Made by a program: the position numbers and the translations under genes. 64,000 nt of DNA from Actinomycetota bacterium (GTDB taxonomy: Bacteria; Actinomycetota; Rubrobacteria; Rubrobacterales; Rubrobacteraceae), in the NCBI GenBank assembly GCA_902810695.1, contig CADDYV010000002.1, forward strand, positions 62,001 to 126,000, in the 5' to 3' direction. Each line of letters opens with the position of its first letter. The first letter of the stretch is position 1. This document shows positions 8,428-16,540 of the stretch, piece by piece. The notes under the pieces were generated by a model. The model searched no databases. It had not been told where the DNA came from and was given only the letters and a program-made list of their open reading frames with translations.

Positions 8428-8989
8428 CCGGCAACTCGGGAAGGTCGGTCAGATAGACTGCTCCCAGAAAACCGTAGACCCTTTCGCCCGGCACGCTCTC
8501 CAGATCTCTGAACTCCTCCATCAGCCCCTCGATCCGCTGCCGAAATTCCTGAGCTTTCGATGCCGGGATGCGAGCGTGCCCTATCCCGAGAAATTCAGAA
8601 AACCCGCTCTCGGGCTCAGGTTCCAGATGTTCCTCTATCGCCTGCCGAAAGAAACCGGCGATCTCCTCTTTTGGTATTTCCCTTCCCGGAGCGCCGAACT
8701 CGAACAGCCGCGCCGTCCGGCCATAGTATTTCTCGGTGATGGCGCGCACCTGCCGTGTTCGGACTACCCGGATGAGGCCGGCGCTCTCCAGCACCTTGAG
8801 GTGGTGCCCAACGCTGCCCTTGGATTGCCCCAGCGCTTCCGCGAGCTGGCTGGTGGTCGCCGCCTTCTCCGATAACAGGCTGATGATCCTGGATCTCGTC
8901 GGGTCCCCCACCGCCTTGAATTGCGCCGGGTCTGTGACTTCCAGGATGTCTTCCAGATCGTAGTCCGGCTTCTTGCGTTTCTCGCCCAT
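8414..8989 (-). CDS. ArsR-type winged-helix transcriptional regulator
   Basis: A 191-residue protein whose N-terminal half is an ArsR/HTH_20 winged helix: AVGDPTRSRIISLLSEK, then the recognition region TTSQLAEALGQSKGSVGHHL and the wing around VRTRQVRAITEKYY. The C-terminal half is an unassigned effector or dimerisation domain. No ArsR metal-binding cysteine pair is visible, so metal sensing is unlikely. It lies between a small ORF (1-nt gap) and the MFS exporter, and probably regulates this operon. Confidence 0.88.
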   Translation of the reverse strand: MGEKRKKPDYDLEDILEVTDPAQFKAVGDPTRSRIISLLSEKAATTSQLAEALGQSKGSVGHHLKVLESAGLIRVVRTRQVRAITEKYYGRTARLFEFGAPGREIPKEEIAGFFRQAIEEHLEPEPESGFSEFLGIGHARIPASKAQEFRQRIEGLMEEFRDLESVPGERVYGFLGAVYLTDLPELPGEEN

Positions 8990-8990
8990 G

Positions 8991-9182
8991 TCAAGCCCTC
9001 GGTGCCCGCTCTACCCACACCATTACGTGTAACCGCCACAGCCTGAATGCCGCCAAGCCCCGTACCAGAGAAGGCCGCTTCGCCCGCCGCGCCTCCGCCT
9101 CCATCCAGGCACGCTCCCTGATCTCCTCCTGCCTCCGCAGCACCTCCCTCACCGCCCCTTCCGGATCCAACCCAGGATACAA
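8991..9182 (-). CDS. Small basic hypothetical protein, first gene of the arsR operon
   Basis: A 63-residue, Arg/Glu-rich helical protein (PEGAVREVLRRQEEIRERAW) with a hydrophobic C-terminal third. The TTG start at 9182 has an excellent AAAGGAGG seven bases upstream. The stop lies one base before the ArsR ATG. I do not recognise a family. The translation signals and tight spacing argue that it is real. Confidence 0.6.
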   Translation of the reverse strand: MYPGLDPEGAVREVLRRQEEIRERAWMEAEARRAKRPSLVRGLAAFRLWRLHVMVWVERAPRA

Positions 9183-9294
9183 TCCCCTGCCTCCTTTGTA
9201 GTCTATATTTCCAAAACATACTGCATAACTAGTATTGTCTAATAATCCAGACCATAAATCAAGGTTGGTTCGCGGATTTTCTGGAGTTATTTCT

Positions 9295-9708
9295 CTAGCG
9301 GATTCTCTCGCCGGTAAGGATCTCTACTTCTTCGGGGGTGAGCGGCTCGCGAACTGGAGTTCCGATGGTAAAGCGGCGGATGAATCCGGCGTTTGCGGGG
9401 CGGGGACGGTAGTTTGGGAAGGTCAACAGGTAGAACTTTCCGGGGCCGCGTCTGCGGGCGGGGTGGTGTTCGATCCAGAGCAGCGGGCGAGGCAGGTTCG
9501 GCAGGCTTTCTGGGAAGCACTCTTTGATGACCTCTGCCGCGAGGCATCCCGCGTTCTCCGAGATCTCGAAATACTGTTCCCTGGGGAGGTCGCTGCACAG
9601 GATCACGGGAGAATCGCCGGGCTCGCCCATGTAGATCCGGACCCAACAGCACCCCACCCCGACTCTGTACCCCCGGCTCTGGTGGATGTAATCGTATGTG
9701 AGCGTCAT
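9295..9708 (-). CDS. Hypothetical protein (137 aa)
   Basis: A soluble protein with no motif I recognise. It begins MTLTYDYIHQSRGYRVGVGC and ends in a Pro/Arg-rich segment with TPEEVEIL. GGCAGG precedes the ATG. Charged and hydrophobic residues are distributed as in a folded protein, and no better frame exists in this stretch, although a plus-strand shadow frame overlaps it. It lies 83 nt downstream of clpP on the same strand and could be read from the same transcript. Confidence 0.55.
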   Translation of the reverse strand: MTLTYDYIHQSRGYRVGVGCCWVRIYMGEPGDSPVILCSDLPREQYFEISENAGCLAAEVIKECFPESLPNLPRPLLWIEHHPARRRGPGKFYLLTFPNYRPRPANAGFIRRFTIGTPVREPLTPEEVEILTGERIR

Positions 9709-9791
9709 ATCAGCCTGCCAGGGTTGGGCTGCGATCCCCCTTCTCCATCCAGCATCCTATCGCAGCCCCGACCGGATGGCGACCCGAGAAC

Positions 9792-10412
9792 TTACGAAGA
9801 GCCGTTTGCGGGGCGTGAGATCACACGGTCCACAACCCCATATTCGACGGCATCTTCGGCCCCCATCCAGTAGTCGCGGTCGGTGTCGCGTTCGATCTTC
9901 TCGAACGGCTGGCCCGTGTGTTCGGCGAGGATCTCGTTGACCCGCCGCTTGCTGCGCGAGAGCTCTCTGGCGTGGATCTCGATGTCCGAAACCTGCCCGC
10001 TGAGCCCGTCGCCGTGGATGGCCCCCTGATGTAACAGTATCCGCGTGTTGGGTAGCGCACTCCTCTTGCCCTTCGTCCCCGCCGCCAGCAAAAACGCTCC
10101 CGCCGAAGCCGCCAGACCTATCGCCGTCGTCGCCACATCACATTCGAGGTACTGCATCGTGTCGTACATCGCGAGCATCGCAGTGCTGCTGCCGCCCGGG
10201 GAGTTTATGTAGAGGTTTATGTCCCGCTCGGGGTCCTCAGCATCCAGGTAGATAAGCTGCGCCATGATCGCATTAGCCACCTGATCGTCCACCGGCGTCC
10301 CCAAAAAGACGATCCTATCAGCCAGAAGCCGCGAGTAAATGTCCATCGTCCGCTCCCCACGCGGACTCTGCTCCGTCACGTACGGAATAACTAGCCCAGG
10401 ACCAGAAGCCAT
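9792..10412 (-). CDS. clpP: ATP-dependent Clp protease proteolytic subunit
   Basis: A 206-residue serine protease subunit of the Clp barrel. The catalytic serine is in [14 protein letters not shown], the histidine in [10 protein letters not shown] and the aspartate in [10 protein letters not shown], so the triad is complete. INSPGGS marks the substrate-binding strand. It starts at ATG with AGGAGG upstream. It is not next to clpX or a second clpP here, so it may be an extra or specialised copy. A divergent XRE regulator shares the promoter region. Confidence 0.95.
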   Translation of the reverse strand: MASGPGLVIPYVTEQSPRGERTMDIYSRLLADRIVFLGTPVDDQVANAIMAQLIYLDAEDPERDINLYINSPGGSSTAMLAMYDTMQYLECDVATTAIGLAASAGAFLLAAGTKGKRSALPNTRILLHQGAIHGDGLSGQVSDIEIHARELSRSKRRVNEILAEHTGQPFEKIERDTDRDYWMGAEDAVEYGVVDRVISRPANGSS

Positions 10413-10448
10413 CCCGAAACCTCCTCTTGTTCGTCTCGTATACTTAGG

Positions 10449-10477
10449 AGAGTAACATTACTGTGGTGTTTTGGCAA
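10449..10477 (-). promoter_or_regulatory. clpP promoter
   Basis: On the minus strand, TTGCCA (10477-10472), a 17-bp spacer and TACTCT (10454-10449). Spacing is ideal and both hexamers are moderate matches to the housekeeping consensus. Confidence 0.5.
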
Positions 10478-10494
10478 GTTTTTTGTAGTGTTTC
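10462..10494. promoter_or_regulatory. Direct-repeat operator candidate between clpP and the XRE gene
   Basis: TGTGGTGTTT (10462-10471) and TGTAGTGTTT (10484-10493) are spaced 22 bp apart, about two helical turns. The first lies in the clpP promoter spacer next to the -35, and the second sits just before the XRE ribosome site. Confidence 0.35.
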
Positions 10495-10508
10495 GGGGAG
10501 GTAGAGAT

Positions 10509-10775
10509 ATGGATCTTCCGCACCTGCGAGACCTGCGTAGGCGGGCGGTGATGAGCCAGGAGCAGTTGGCGCAGAAGAGTGGGGTGGCGCGGGACACCAT
10601 CTCCAAGTTGGAGACGGGGCAGCGCAGGGCTTATCCGACTACGATCCGCAAGCTGGCCGAGGGGTTGAGCGTTGAGCCGCAGGTTTTGGTTGGGGGCGTC
10701 GAGTACTTCGAGTCGGAGCAAAAAGAGAAGGAATCTCCAGAGGAGTTGGAGAAGAGGAAGAGGGTCGGCTTCTAG
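10509..10775 (+). CDS. XRE-family helix-turn-helix regulator
   Basis: An 88-residue Cro/C1-type DNA-binding protein. The helix-turn-helix is clear in MSQEQLAQKSGVARDTISKL, followed by ETGQRRAYPTTIRKLAEGL. A short acidic/basic tail follows. The ATG at 10509 is chosen over the upstream GTG at 10488 because GGGGAGGT lies 6-10 nt before it. It is divergent from clpP and convergent with the next small gene. It could control itself and clpP through the repeats between them. Confidence 0.85.
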   Translation: MDLPHLRDLRRRAVMSQEQLAQKSGVARDTISKLETGQRRAYPTTIRKLAEGLSVEPQVLVGGVEYFESEQKEKESPEELEKRKRVGF

Positions 10776-10786
10776 AGAAGCCGGGG

Positions 10787-10984
10787 CTACTGCAGGAGCT
10801 TTTTCAGGCCGTCTTCCAGGTACTCTGCGGTAACGGAGTCTTCGGGGGTGTAGGCTACGGCCTCCTTGCAGAGGTGGTAGAGGGCCAGGGTTCGGGTCGG
10901 GGAGAGCCTGCGGCTCCCGGCGTGCTCCAGCACCAGCCGCATCAGCTCCAGTGCGACCTCGGCCTCGCTCTTTCTCTGCTCCAT
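10787..10984 (-). CDS. Small hypothetical protein (65 aa)
   Basis: A helical, mildly acidic protein starting MEQRKSEAEVALELMRLVLE. The ATG at 10984 has GGAGG six bases upstream, which favours it over the ATG at 11020. No family is recognised. It ends 11 bp from the convergent XRE gene. Confidence 0.6.
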   Translation of the reverse strand: MEQRKSEAEVALELMRLVLEHAGSRRLSPTRTLALYHLCKEAVAYTPEDSVTAEYLEDGLKKLLQ

Positions 10985-11117
10985 GAGGTACCTCCAGTTC
11001 CAGCCTGCATGGGCGGCCATTTTACCGGAGTCTGTTGGCGCTATGGTAAACTTTTATTCACCTTGATCTTTGCAAACGTCAGGCTTCCGGTCGTACACCA
11101 AAAAGTAGGAGACGCTC

Positions 11118-11792
11118 GTGGGAAAGCTTAGGCGAGTCTACGCCCGGTGTCCCGTATGCGACAACGTCTTCCCGACGCTCTCCGCGGGGAGCTACGTGAC
11201 AATAGGCCGCGAGCCGGATCTGTGCCCCAAGTTCCCGGGACGCGCCTCCGATGGATCGCGCCTCCTGCAGAGCGGGGTTACTATGTGCCCGGCGTGCTCC
11301 TTCGCCTCTCAGGGAGAGTTTAGCGGGCTGGATCTCACCTTCGACGAGCAGTACGATCTCAGAGAGCGCCTCGAAGACGACGGCCTTTTGCGAGTCTTCC
11401 GGGAGCATCCCCCGCCGTGGCTCGCCTTTCACGCTGCCGAAGTCTGCGGCCAAGAACTCGGCGCCGAGGCGCGGGAGCTTGGCGACTTGTGTCTGCGGGC
11501 CTCGTGGGTATGCCGCAAGGAGAAAGAACAACCCTTCGAGAGCACCTTCCAGCTCCGGGCCGTCCGCTATTTCATGCGTGCCCTCGAAGAGGGTAGCCTC
11601 TACGGTCGGGAGTTCCCCGTAACCGCCTATCTGGTCGGCGAACTGAACCGCCGCCTCGGACACCACCGCGAGGCGCTCAACTGGTACGTCAACGCCGAGC
11701 GGGCACTCAAAGAAGCGCCCGAACGCGGTCTCGCTTGGCTGGAACGCCTCATCTCGCAGCAGAGCAAGCTGGCCCGCGAGCAGGCAGCGTAA
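11118..11792 (+). CDS. DUF2225 family protein
   Basis: A 224-residue protein with the DUF2225 layout. An N-terminal CPVCDNVF pair and a second MCPACSFAS pair probably form a zinc-binding site, followed by a helical C-terminal part that looks TPR-like (AVRYFMRALEEG, LGHHREALNWYVNAERAL). The GTG start is preceded by TAGGAGA. The biological role of the family is not established. It is convergent with the LCP gene, 6 bp apart. Confidence 0.85.
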   Translation: MGKLRRVYARCPVCDNVFPTLSAGSYVTIGREPDLCPKFPGRASDGSRLLQSGVTMCPACSFASQGEFSGLDLTFDEQYDLRERLEDDGLLRVFREHPPPWLAFHAAEVCGQELGAEARELGDLCLRASWVCRKEKEQPFESTFQLRAVRYFMRALEEGSLYGREFPVTAYLVGELNRRLGHHREALNWYVNAERALKEAPERGLAWLERLISQQSKLAREQAA

Positions 11793-11798
11793 AAGCGT

Positions 11799-12647
11799 CT
11801 AATCTATCGTCTCCTCGACTACCTTCTCGCCTGCTTTTTTGTCCGGGATCCAGAACGATATCCCGTTTATGTACTGCGGGTGGCCGGGGTATAGCTCGGT
11901 CTTCCCGTCGCCGCCGTAGAGCTTGTACTGGATTGCGAACCGCGCGACCTCTATCGGGTTCATGTTGGTATCGGTGTTGTCGAGGATCGCCATCAGCACC
12001 CCCGGCAGACGGGGCAGGTTCTGCGGCGCAGTCGCCTGCGCGACAAGCTGGTTCAAGAACTGCTGCTGGCGCTGCTCGCGTCCGATGTCTCCCTGAGGGT
12101 CGTCCCTCCAGCGGACGTAGGCCAGCGCCTGTCCGCCGCTGAGCCTCTGGGTTCCGGGGTTGATCTTGTACACCTTGCCCTCTATGCCGAGGTTTATCGG
12201 TTCCTTGACGTCTATGGTTATGCCGCCGAGGGCATTCACCACGTCCTTCACTCCGGTGAATTTCACCAGGACGTAGTCGTTGACCGGGATGTTCAGGTCA
12301 TCGTGTAGCGTCTTCAGGGTCAGGTCCGGCCCGCCGTAGGTGTAGGCCGAGTTGATCTTGCCCTCCCCGTGGCCGGAGATCTTGACCAAAGAATCGCGAG
12401 GGACGGAGAGCATCCCGCCGGTCGCCCTCGCCACCACGATGGTATCCGTGCGCGCTGGTCCGTTACCGCCGCGCGTGTCGCTCCCGAGCAAGACCACCCT
12501 CTGCCCCCCGATGGGCACGAGCAGATACGCGAGCAGGATAAAAAGCAGAACAAACACTATTAGAAGCACTCGCCGCCGGGTGTAGTTCGGTCGCTTCTTG
12601 CGCCCGGCTCTGAGCCCACGTCCCACTTTATAAACCTTCATCGTCAT
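11799..12647 (-). CDS. LytR-CpsA-Psr (LCP) family glycopolymer ligase
   Basis: A 282-residue protein with a basic cytoplasmic tail, one membrane helix (VLLIVFVLLFILLAYLLV) and an extracellular LCP domain. Core motifs are LLGSDTRGG, RTDTIVVAR, LSVPRDS, GKINSAYTYGG and the QALAYVRWRDD...GDIGREQRQ segment, carrying the arginines and aspartates that bind the pyrophosphate of lipid-linked substrates. Such enzymes attach glycopolymers to peptidoglycan, which fits the surface-polysaccharide locus further right. No Shine-Dalgarno sequence is evident before the ATG pair at 12647/12641. Confidence 0.9.
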   Translation of the reverse strand: MTMKVYKVGRGLRAGRKKRPNYTRRRVLLIVFVLLFILLAYLLVPIGGQRVVLLGSDTRGGNGPARTDTIVVARATGGMLSVPRDSLVKISGHGEGKINSAYTYGGPDLTLKTLHDDLNIPVNDYVLVKFTGVKDVVNALGGITIDVKEPINLGIEGKVYKINPGTQRLSGGQALAYVRWRDDPQGDIGREQRQQQFLNQLVAQATAPQNLPRLPGVLMAILDNTDTNMNPIEVARFAIQYKLYGGDGKTELYPGHPQYINGISFWIPDKKAGEKVVEETID

Positions 12648-12729
12648 AAGAGAAATGGAAACATAGCATGTACCATATATCCACGCCTGATCGTGTCTTC
12701 TCTCCCAAAACCAGGCGTTCCGGTGCGAG

Positions 12730-12735
12730 TATACT
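12730..12735 (+). promoter_or_regulatory. -10 element of a probable leaderless transcript
   Basis: TATACT ends 7 nt before the ATG at 12743. There is no ribosome binding site in the gap, so the mRNA would begin at the start codon. Confidence 0.5.
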
Positions 12736-12742
12736 GTATTTG

Positions 12743-13570
12743 ATGCAGGAACTTAAAACAGCGTCTCTCAAGATCGAGGAGGAAAGGGTAGCCTGGGAGG
12801 GGCTAGCCTCTTCGTGCCACCCGCCGATCCGGCGCCTCGGAGCGTTTCTGCTAATCGGGTTCGCCGTTTCCATGATCGCCTCCACCACCACCGCCCTGCT
12901 CTACAATCTCTTCGGTTCGCGAATCGTAGAGGGAGAAATGGTTGCGGTTCCCTACGAGGCGTTCTACGCGACGCTGGCGCTGGGAGCGGTAGTCGCGCTC
13001 GGCGGATACTTCATCTGGCTCGTGAGGAGCCTGCGCTCCTACTCAGCTTTCTCTCAAATCCTCCGCCGGGGCGGGCGGAACCCCAGACGCCCCACTGAAA
13101 ACGGGCTGCAAGTCTACTCGGACGAGCAACTGCTGGCCCTGCGCTCGCGCTACGAGAAGACGCGCGACGAGAAGCTTCGGGCGAGGTTCGAACGGACCTT
13201 CGGTTTCCACAAGGATGACTCTTTCGACCTGGGTCCCCTGAGCGTAAGACCCGGAACTTTCGAGATGAACGCCCTGCGCGTTGACTGGGAGTCGAACCTG
13301 ATCCTGCGCGAAAGCGAGCCCATGCCGGAGATATCCTGGCGAGACGAGGGCCGGATAGGCTTTCTGCCGCGCCAGGCCGACGAGACCCGCAAGCTGATCT
13401 ACGCTCTGCACTATACCGGCGACTCGGTGCGGGAGCTCAAGCGCCGCTACGGCTACCGCGTAGATCGCTGGCACAAAACCGTCCCGGAGGGCAAGCTCTT
13501 CGATGCTCTGCACGATTACGACGAGGCCCGCTACATCCGGGCAACCCTCGATAGCAGGCGCCGTGGCTAG
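12743..13570 (+). CDS. Membrane protein of unknown function (275 aa)
   Basis: The ATG at 12743 is chosen because a TATACT box sits 7 nt upstream; an in-frame start at 12668 would place the promoter inside the gene. Two membrane helices lie near the N-terminus (FLLIGFAVSMIASTTTALLY and FYATLALGAVVALGGYFIWL), followed by a soluble basic/acidic domain of about 180 residues. The C-terminus has an ALHYTGDSVRELKRRYGYRVD segment that resembles a helix-turn-helix-like helical pair but is not convincing. No family is recognised. The PhoD-like gene begins 36 nt downstream. Confidence 0.65.
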   Translation: MQELKTASLKIEEERVAWEGLASSCHPPIRRLGAFLLIGFAVSMIASTTTALLYNLFGSRIVEGEMVAVPYEAFYATLALGAVVALGGYFIWLVRSLRSYSAFSQILRRGGRNPRRPTENGLQVYSDEQLLALRSRYEKTRDEKLRARFERTFGFHKDDSFDLGPLSVRPGTFEMNALRVDWESNLILRESEPMPEISWRDEGRIGFLPRQADETRKLIYALHYTGDSVRELKRRYGYRVDRWHKTVPEGKLFDALHDYDEARYIRATLDSRRRG

Positions 13571-13606
13571 CAGAGGCCGGGAAGCAGCCCCGGCACTTCC
13601 CCAGAT

Positions 13607-15259
13607 ATGACACCTGCTCTCGTCCTCGGTCCCCTGCTACGCTACACCGGGCAAAACGACGCGACCGTCTGGCTCGAAACGGACCGCCGGTGCGAGGCTG
13701 TGGTAGTGGAGGGCGGCGAGACCCACAGCGCGCGAACCTTCTGCGTGGGCGGCCACCACTACGCCCTCATCTACCTCACCAACCTCGAACCGGGGAGGAC
13801 TTACGAGTACGAGGTGAGGCTGGACGGTGAGCCGGTCTGGCCGGAGCCGGGCTCCGAATTTCCGCCGAGCGTAATCCGGACCATAGACCCCGAAAGAACG
13901 TTCAGGCTCGCCTTCGGCTCCTGCCGCGTCTCGGCCCCGCACGAACCGCCCTACACCCTGGAACCCGACGAGGATAAGCGCGGTCACGGCCGGGATGCTC
14001 TCTACGCTCTCGCCCTGCGGATGATTCGTGAACCGCAGGAGTCGTGGCCAGATGCCCTCTTGCTCCTCGGAGATCAGGTCTATGCAGATGAGGTCTCTCC
14101 AGGAACTCGCGAGTTTATCCACTCCAGGCGAGATCCCTCGAAGCCGCCCGGCGAGGAGGTCGCCGACTTCGAGGAGTACACCCGCCTCTACTGGGACTCC
14201 TGGAAAGACCCGACCGTGCGGTGGCTGCTCTCCACCGTGCCTTCGGCCATGATCTTCGATGACCACGACGTTCACGACGACTGGAATACCTCCGAAATCT
14301 GGGTGCATCAGATGCGAAAGAAGCCCTGGTGGGAAGAGCGCATCATAGGGGCCTTTATGTCCTACTGGATCTACCAGCACCTCGGCAACCTCTCCCCCGA
14401 AGAGTTGAAAAAGGATGAGCTGTTCGCGAAGGTTCAGCAATCGGAGGACGCGACGAGTACGATGCGGGAGTTTGCCCGCCGCGCCGACCGGGAGACCAGC
14501 GGAACCCGGTGGAGCTTTCACCGCGACTTCGGGAAGACGCGCCTGATCGTCGTGGACTCGCGAGCCGGGCGGGTGCTCGAAAACGGGCGCCGCTCCATGC
14601 TCGACGATGAGGAATGGGCCTGGATCGAGGATCAGGCGCAGGGAGATTTCGATCACCTGCTGATCGGAACCTCGCTGCCGCTTTTTCTGGCACCGGGGCT
14701 CCACCACCTTGAAGCGTGGAACGAGGCGGTCTGCGAGGGCGCGTGGGGCGGGGTGGCGGCGCGGCTGGGCGAGAGCGTCCGCCAGGCCCTCGACCTCGAG
14801 CACTGGGCGGCTTTCCACGACTCCTTCGAAGCCTTCGCGAGCCTGCTGGAATCTGTGGCAGCGGGCGAACACCCTCCGGCCTCCATCGTCATACTCTCCG
14901 GCGACGTGCATCACGGATACCTCATAAAAGTGGACTTTGGAGAGGGCAATCAGGTAAGCTCCGTCTACCAGGCAGTTGGCTCTCCTCTGCGCAACCAGCT
15001 CGGCAGGGGAGAACGCTCGGCCATGCGCGCCGGCTGGTCGAAGCCCGGCGAGCTGATCGGAAGGTCCCTCGCCCGTCTGGCCGGCGTCAGAGACCCCAGA
15101 CCAGGCTGGCGTCTGGAGCGTGATGGTCCCTGGTTCGACAACCACATCTCCACCCTCGAACTTCGCGGACGTAGGGCCAGAATAAGAGTCGAGAAGACCC
15201 GCGCGCAGGACCCCGGCGACCCGAACCTGCACCCGCTTCTCGAACGCCGTCTGGCATGA
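13607..15259 (+). CDS. PhoD-like alkaline phosphatase / metallophosphatase
   Basis: A 550-residue protein with a short N-terminal beta-sandwich (TGQNDATVWLETDRRCEAVV) followed by a PhoD-type metallophosphatase core. Metal-ligand motifs are LLGDQVYADE, MIFDDHDVHDDWN and ILSGDVHHGYL. Secreted PhoD carries a Tat signal, but none is present here, so the enzyme is probably cytoplasmic. Phosphodiesterase or phosphatase activity is likely and the substrate is unknown. Confidence 0.87.
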   Translation: MTPALVLGPLLRYTGQNDATVWLETDRRCEAVVVEGGETHSARTFCVGGHHYALIYLTNLEPGRTYEYEVRLDGEPVWPEPGSEFPPSVIRTIDPERTFRLAFGSCRVSAPHEPPYTLEPDEDKRGHGRDALYALALRMIREPQESWPDALLLLGDQVYADEVSPGTREFIHSRRDPSKPPGEEVADFEEYTRLYWDSWKDPTVRWLLSTVPSAMIFDDHDVHDDWNTSEIWVHQMRKKPWWEERIIGAFMSYWIYQHLGNLSPEELKKDELFAKVQQSEDATSTMREFARRADRETSGTRWSFHRDFGKTRLIVVDSRAGRVLENGRRSMLDDEEWAWIEDQAQGDFDHLLIGTSLPLFLAPGLHHLEAWNEAVCEGAWGGVAARLGESVRQALDLEHWAAFHDSFEAFASLLESVAAGEHPPASIVILSGDVHHGYLIKVDFGEGNQVSSVYQAVGSPLRNQLGRGERSAMRAGWSKPGELIGRSLARLAGVRDPRPGWRLERDGPWFDNHISTLELRGRRARIRVEKTRAQDPGDPNLHPLLERRLA

Positions 15260-15562
15260 TCAGCACTCGATTTCCCAGCAAAACGGGGATGAGGAATACA
15301 CCGCGCAAATTTTCACCCACCGTAACACTTTGGCAGAATGATTAACTGAAACTTAATACCAGTACCGTTGTCCCACAGCGATAAAACTGCTATCGTGAGA
15401 GTTGACCTTTCTTTATGGTGGGGAAAGGAACTGGAGGAACCGAAAGGAGTCGGGAAAGTTCCCGGCTTCTTTTTCATGTCGGGCCCCGGATTGCGAGTGG
15501 GCCGCATTCCGGTGCTAAACTCGATAGGGTGGCTTTTTGAAAGACACGAACGGAGCAGCGCA
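15260..15562. other. Intergenic leader region before fdhD
   Basis: No convincing gene. It holds a hairpin with a T-rich 3' flank (CGGGA-AAGT-TCCCG at 15451-15464, then GGCTTCTTTTTC) that could be the PhoD terminator or an attenuator before fdhD. An in-frame extension of fdhD to 15368 exists but lacks a start signal. Confidence 0.4.
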
Positions 15563-16444
15563 ATGCTAGAGGCAACTACCGGGAGCAAGGTCCGACGCGG
15601 GAACAAGGTCAAAACCCGGATACGTGTCGTAGAAGATGGCCGCGCACGGGTACGCTCCGATGTCCTGGCGACCGAGGAGCCGATGGAGATAAGGCTTGAT
15701 TCTGGAGAGTCGAAGCAAACCGTCGCCGTAACCATGCGCACCCCTGGTGCGGATTTCGAACTGGCTGCCGGATTCCTCTACGGGGAGGGGATCCTCTCCT
15801 CCGCCGAGGATGTAGAGAAGATGAGCTACTGCGTTAGCTCCGACCTCGACGCCGAGCAGCAGTACAACATCGTCAACGTGAAGCTCCGGGGCGGGCGCTC
15901 CTACGACCTCAAGTCCCTGGATCGTCACTTCTACACCACGAGCGCCTGCGGCGTCTGCGGCAAGGCGAGCCTGGAGCAGCTGGAGCTTCGCGGCTGCCCG
16001 ACGATACCGCCGGGACCGGAAATCTCCGCCGAAACTCTCTATTCCCTGCCGGACAAGCTCAACGAGGCGCAGAGCATCTTCGAGGCGACGGGCGGGCTGC
16101 ACGCCGCAGCCCTCTTCGATACCGGGGGCAGCCTGATCGAGATCAGGGAAGACGTGGGGCGGCACAACGCGCTGGACAAGCTCGTCGGGTGGGCGCTTCT
16201 GGAAGGAAAGCTGCCGCTTAGCAACCACATCATAATGGTCAGCGGACGCAGCAGCTTCGAGATCCTGCAGAAGTGCCTCATGGCCGGAGTGCCCCTCGTG
16301 TGCGCCGTCTCCGCGCCGAGCAGCCTGGCAGTGGACGTGGCCCGCAACTTCGGGATGACGCTCGTCGGCTTCCTGCGCGGAAGTCGGTTCAACGTATACT
16401 CCGGGTTCGAGCGCATCCAGCCCGGCGGAACTCCGAACCGGTAG
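15563..16444 (+). CDS. fdhD: Formate dehydrogenase accessory sulfurtransferase FdhD
   Basis: The ATG at 15563 has GGAG seven bases upstream and gives a 293-residue protein. FdhD passes sulfur from a cysteine desulfurase to the bis-MGD cofactor and is required for active formate dehydrogenase. The essential cysteine pair is in TTSACGVCGKASLEQL. Other family segments are EDVGRHNALDKLVGW and MVSGRSSFEILQKC, with the GDP-like cofactor-binding C-terminus near RNFGMTLVGFLRG. It lies 96 nt before fdhA, which fits co-expression. Confidence 0.95.
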   Translation: MLEATTGSKVRRGNKVKTRIRVVEDGRARVRSDVLATEEPMEIRLDSGESKQTVAVTMRTPGADFELAAGFLYGEGILSSAEDVEKMSYCVSSDLDAEQQYNIVNVKLRGGRSYDLKSLDRHFYTTSACGVCGKASLEQLELRGCPTIPPGPEISAETLYSLPDKLNEAQSIFEATGGLHAAALFDTGGSLIEIREDVGRHNALDKLVGWALLEGKLPLSNHIIMVSGRSSFEILQKCLMAGVPLVCAVSAPSSLAVDVARNFGMTLVGFLRGSRFNVYSGFERIQPGGTPNR

Positions 16445-16465
16445 ACGATCCGCGCCGCCAAAATA

Positions 16466-16523
16466 TATAATGAGAGTAATTATCGTAATGAAAAGTGCTT
16501 GTGCGGGGCAGGGGAACCCGCAC
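16466..16523 (+). promoter_or_regulatory. Possible fdhA promoter and leader hairpin
   Basis: TATAAT (16466-16471) could be a -10 for a separate fdhA transcript, though no good -35 is seen. GTGCGGG (16501-16507) pairs with CCCGCAC (16517-16523), placing a 7-bp hairpin 17 nt before the GTG start. Confidence 0.35.
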
Positions 16524-16540
16524 AGGTTTCATGAAAAGGG

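Noticed and set aside
13637-15232. 531-codon antisense ORF inside the PhoD-like gene
   Set aside because: A shadow frame. The plus-strand gene shows intact metal motifs.
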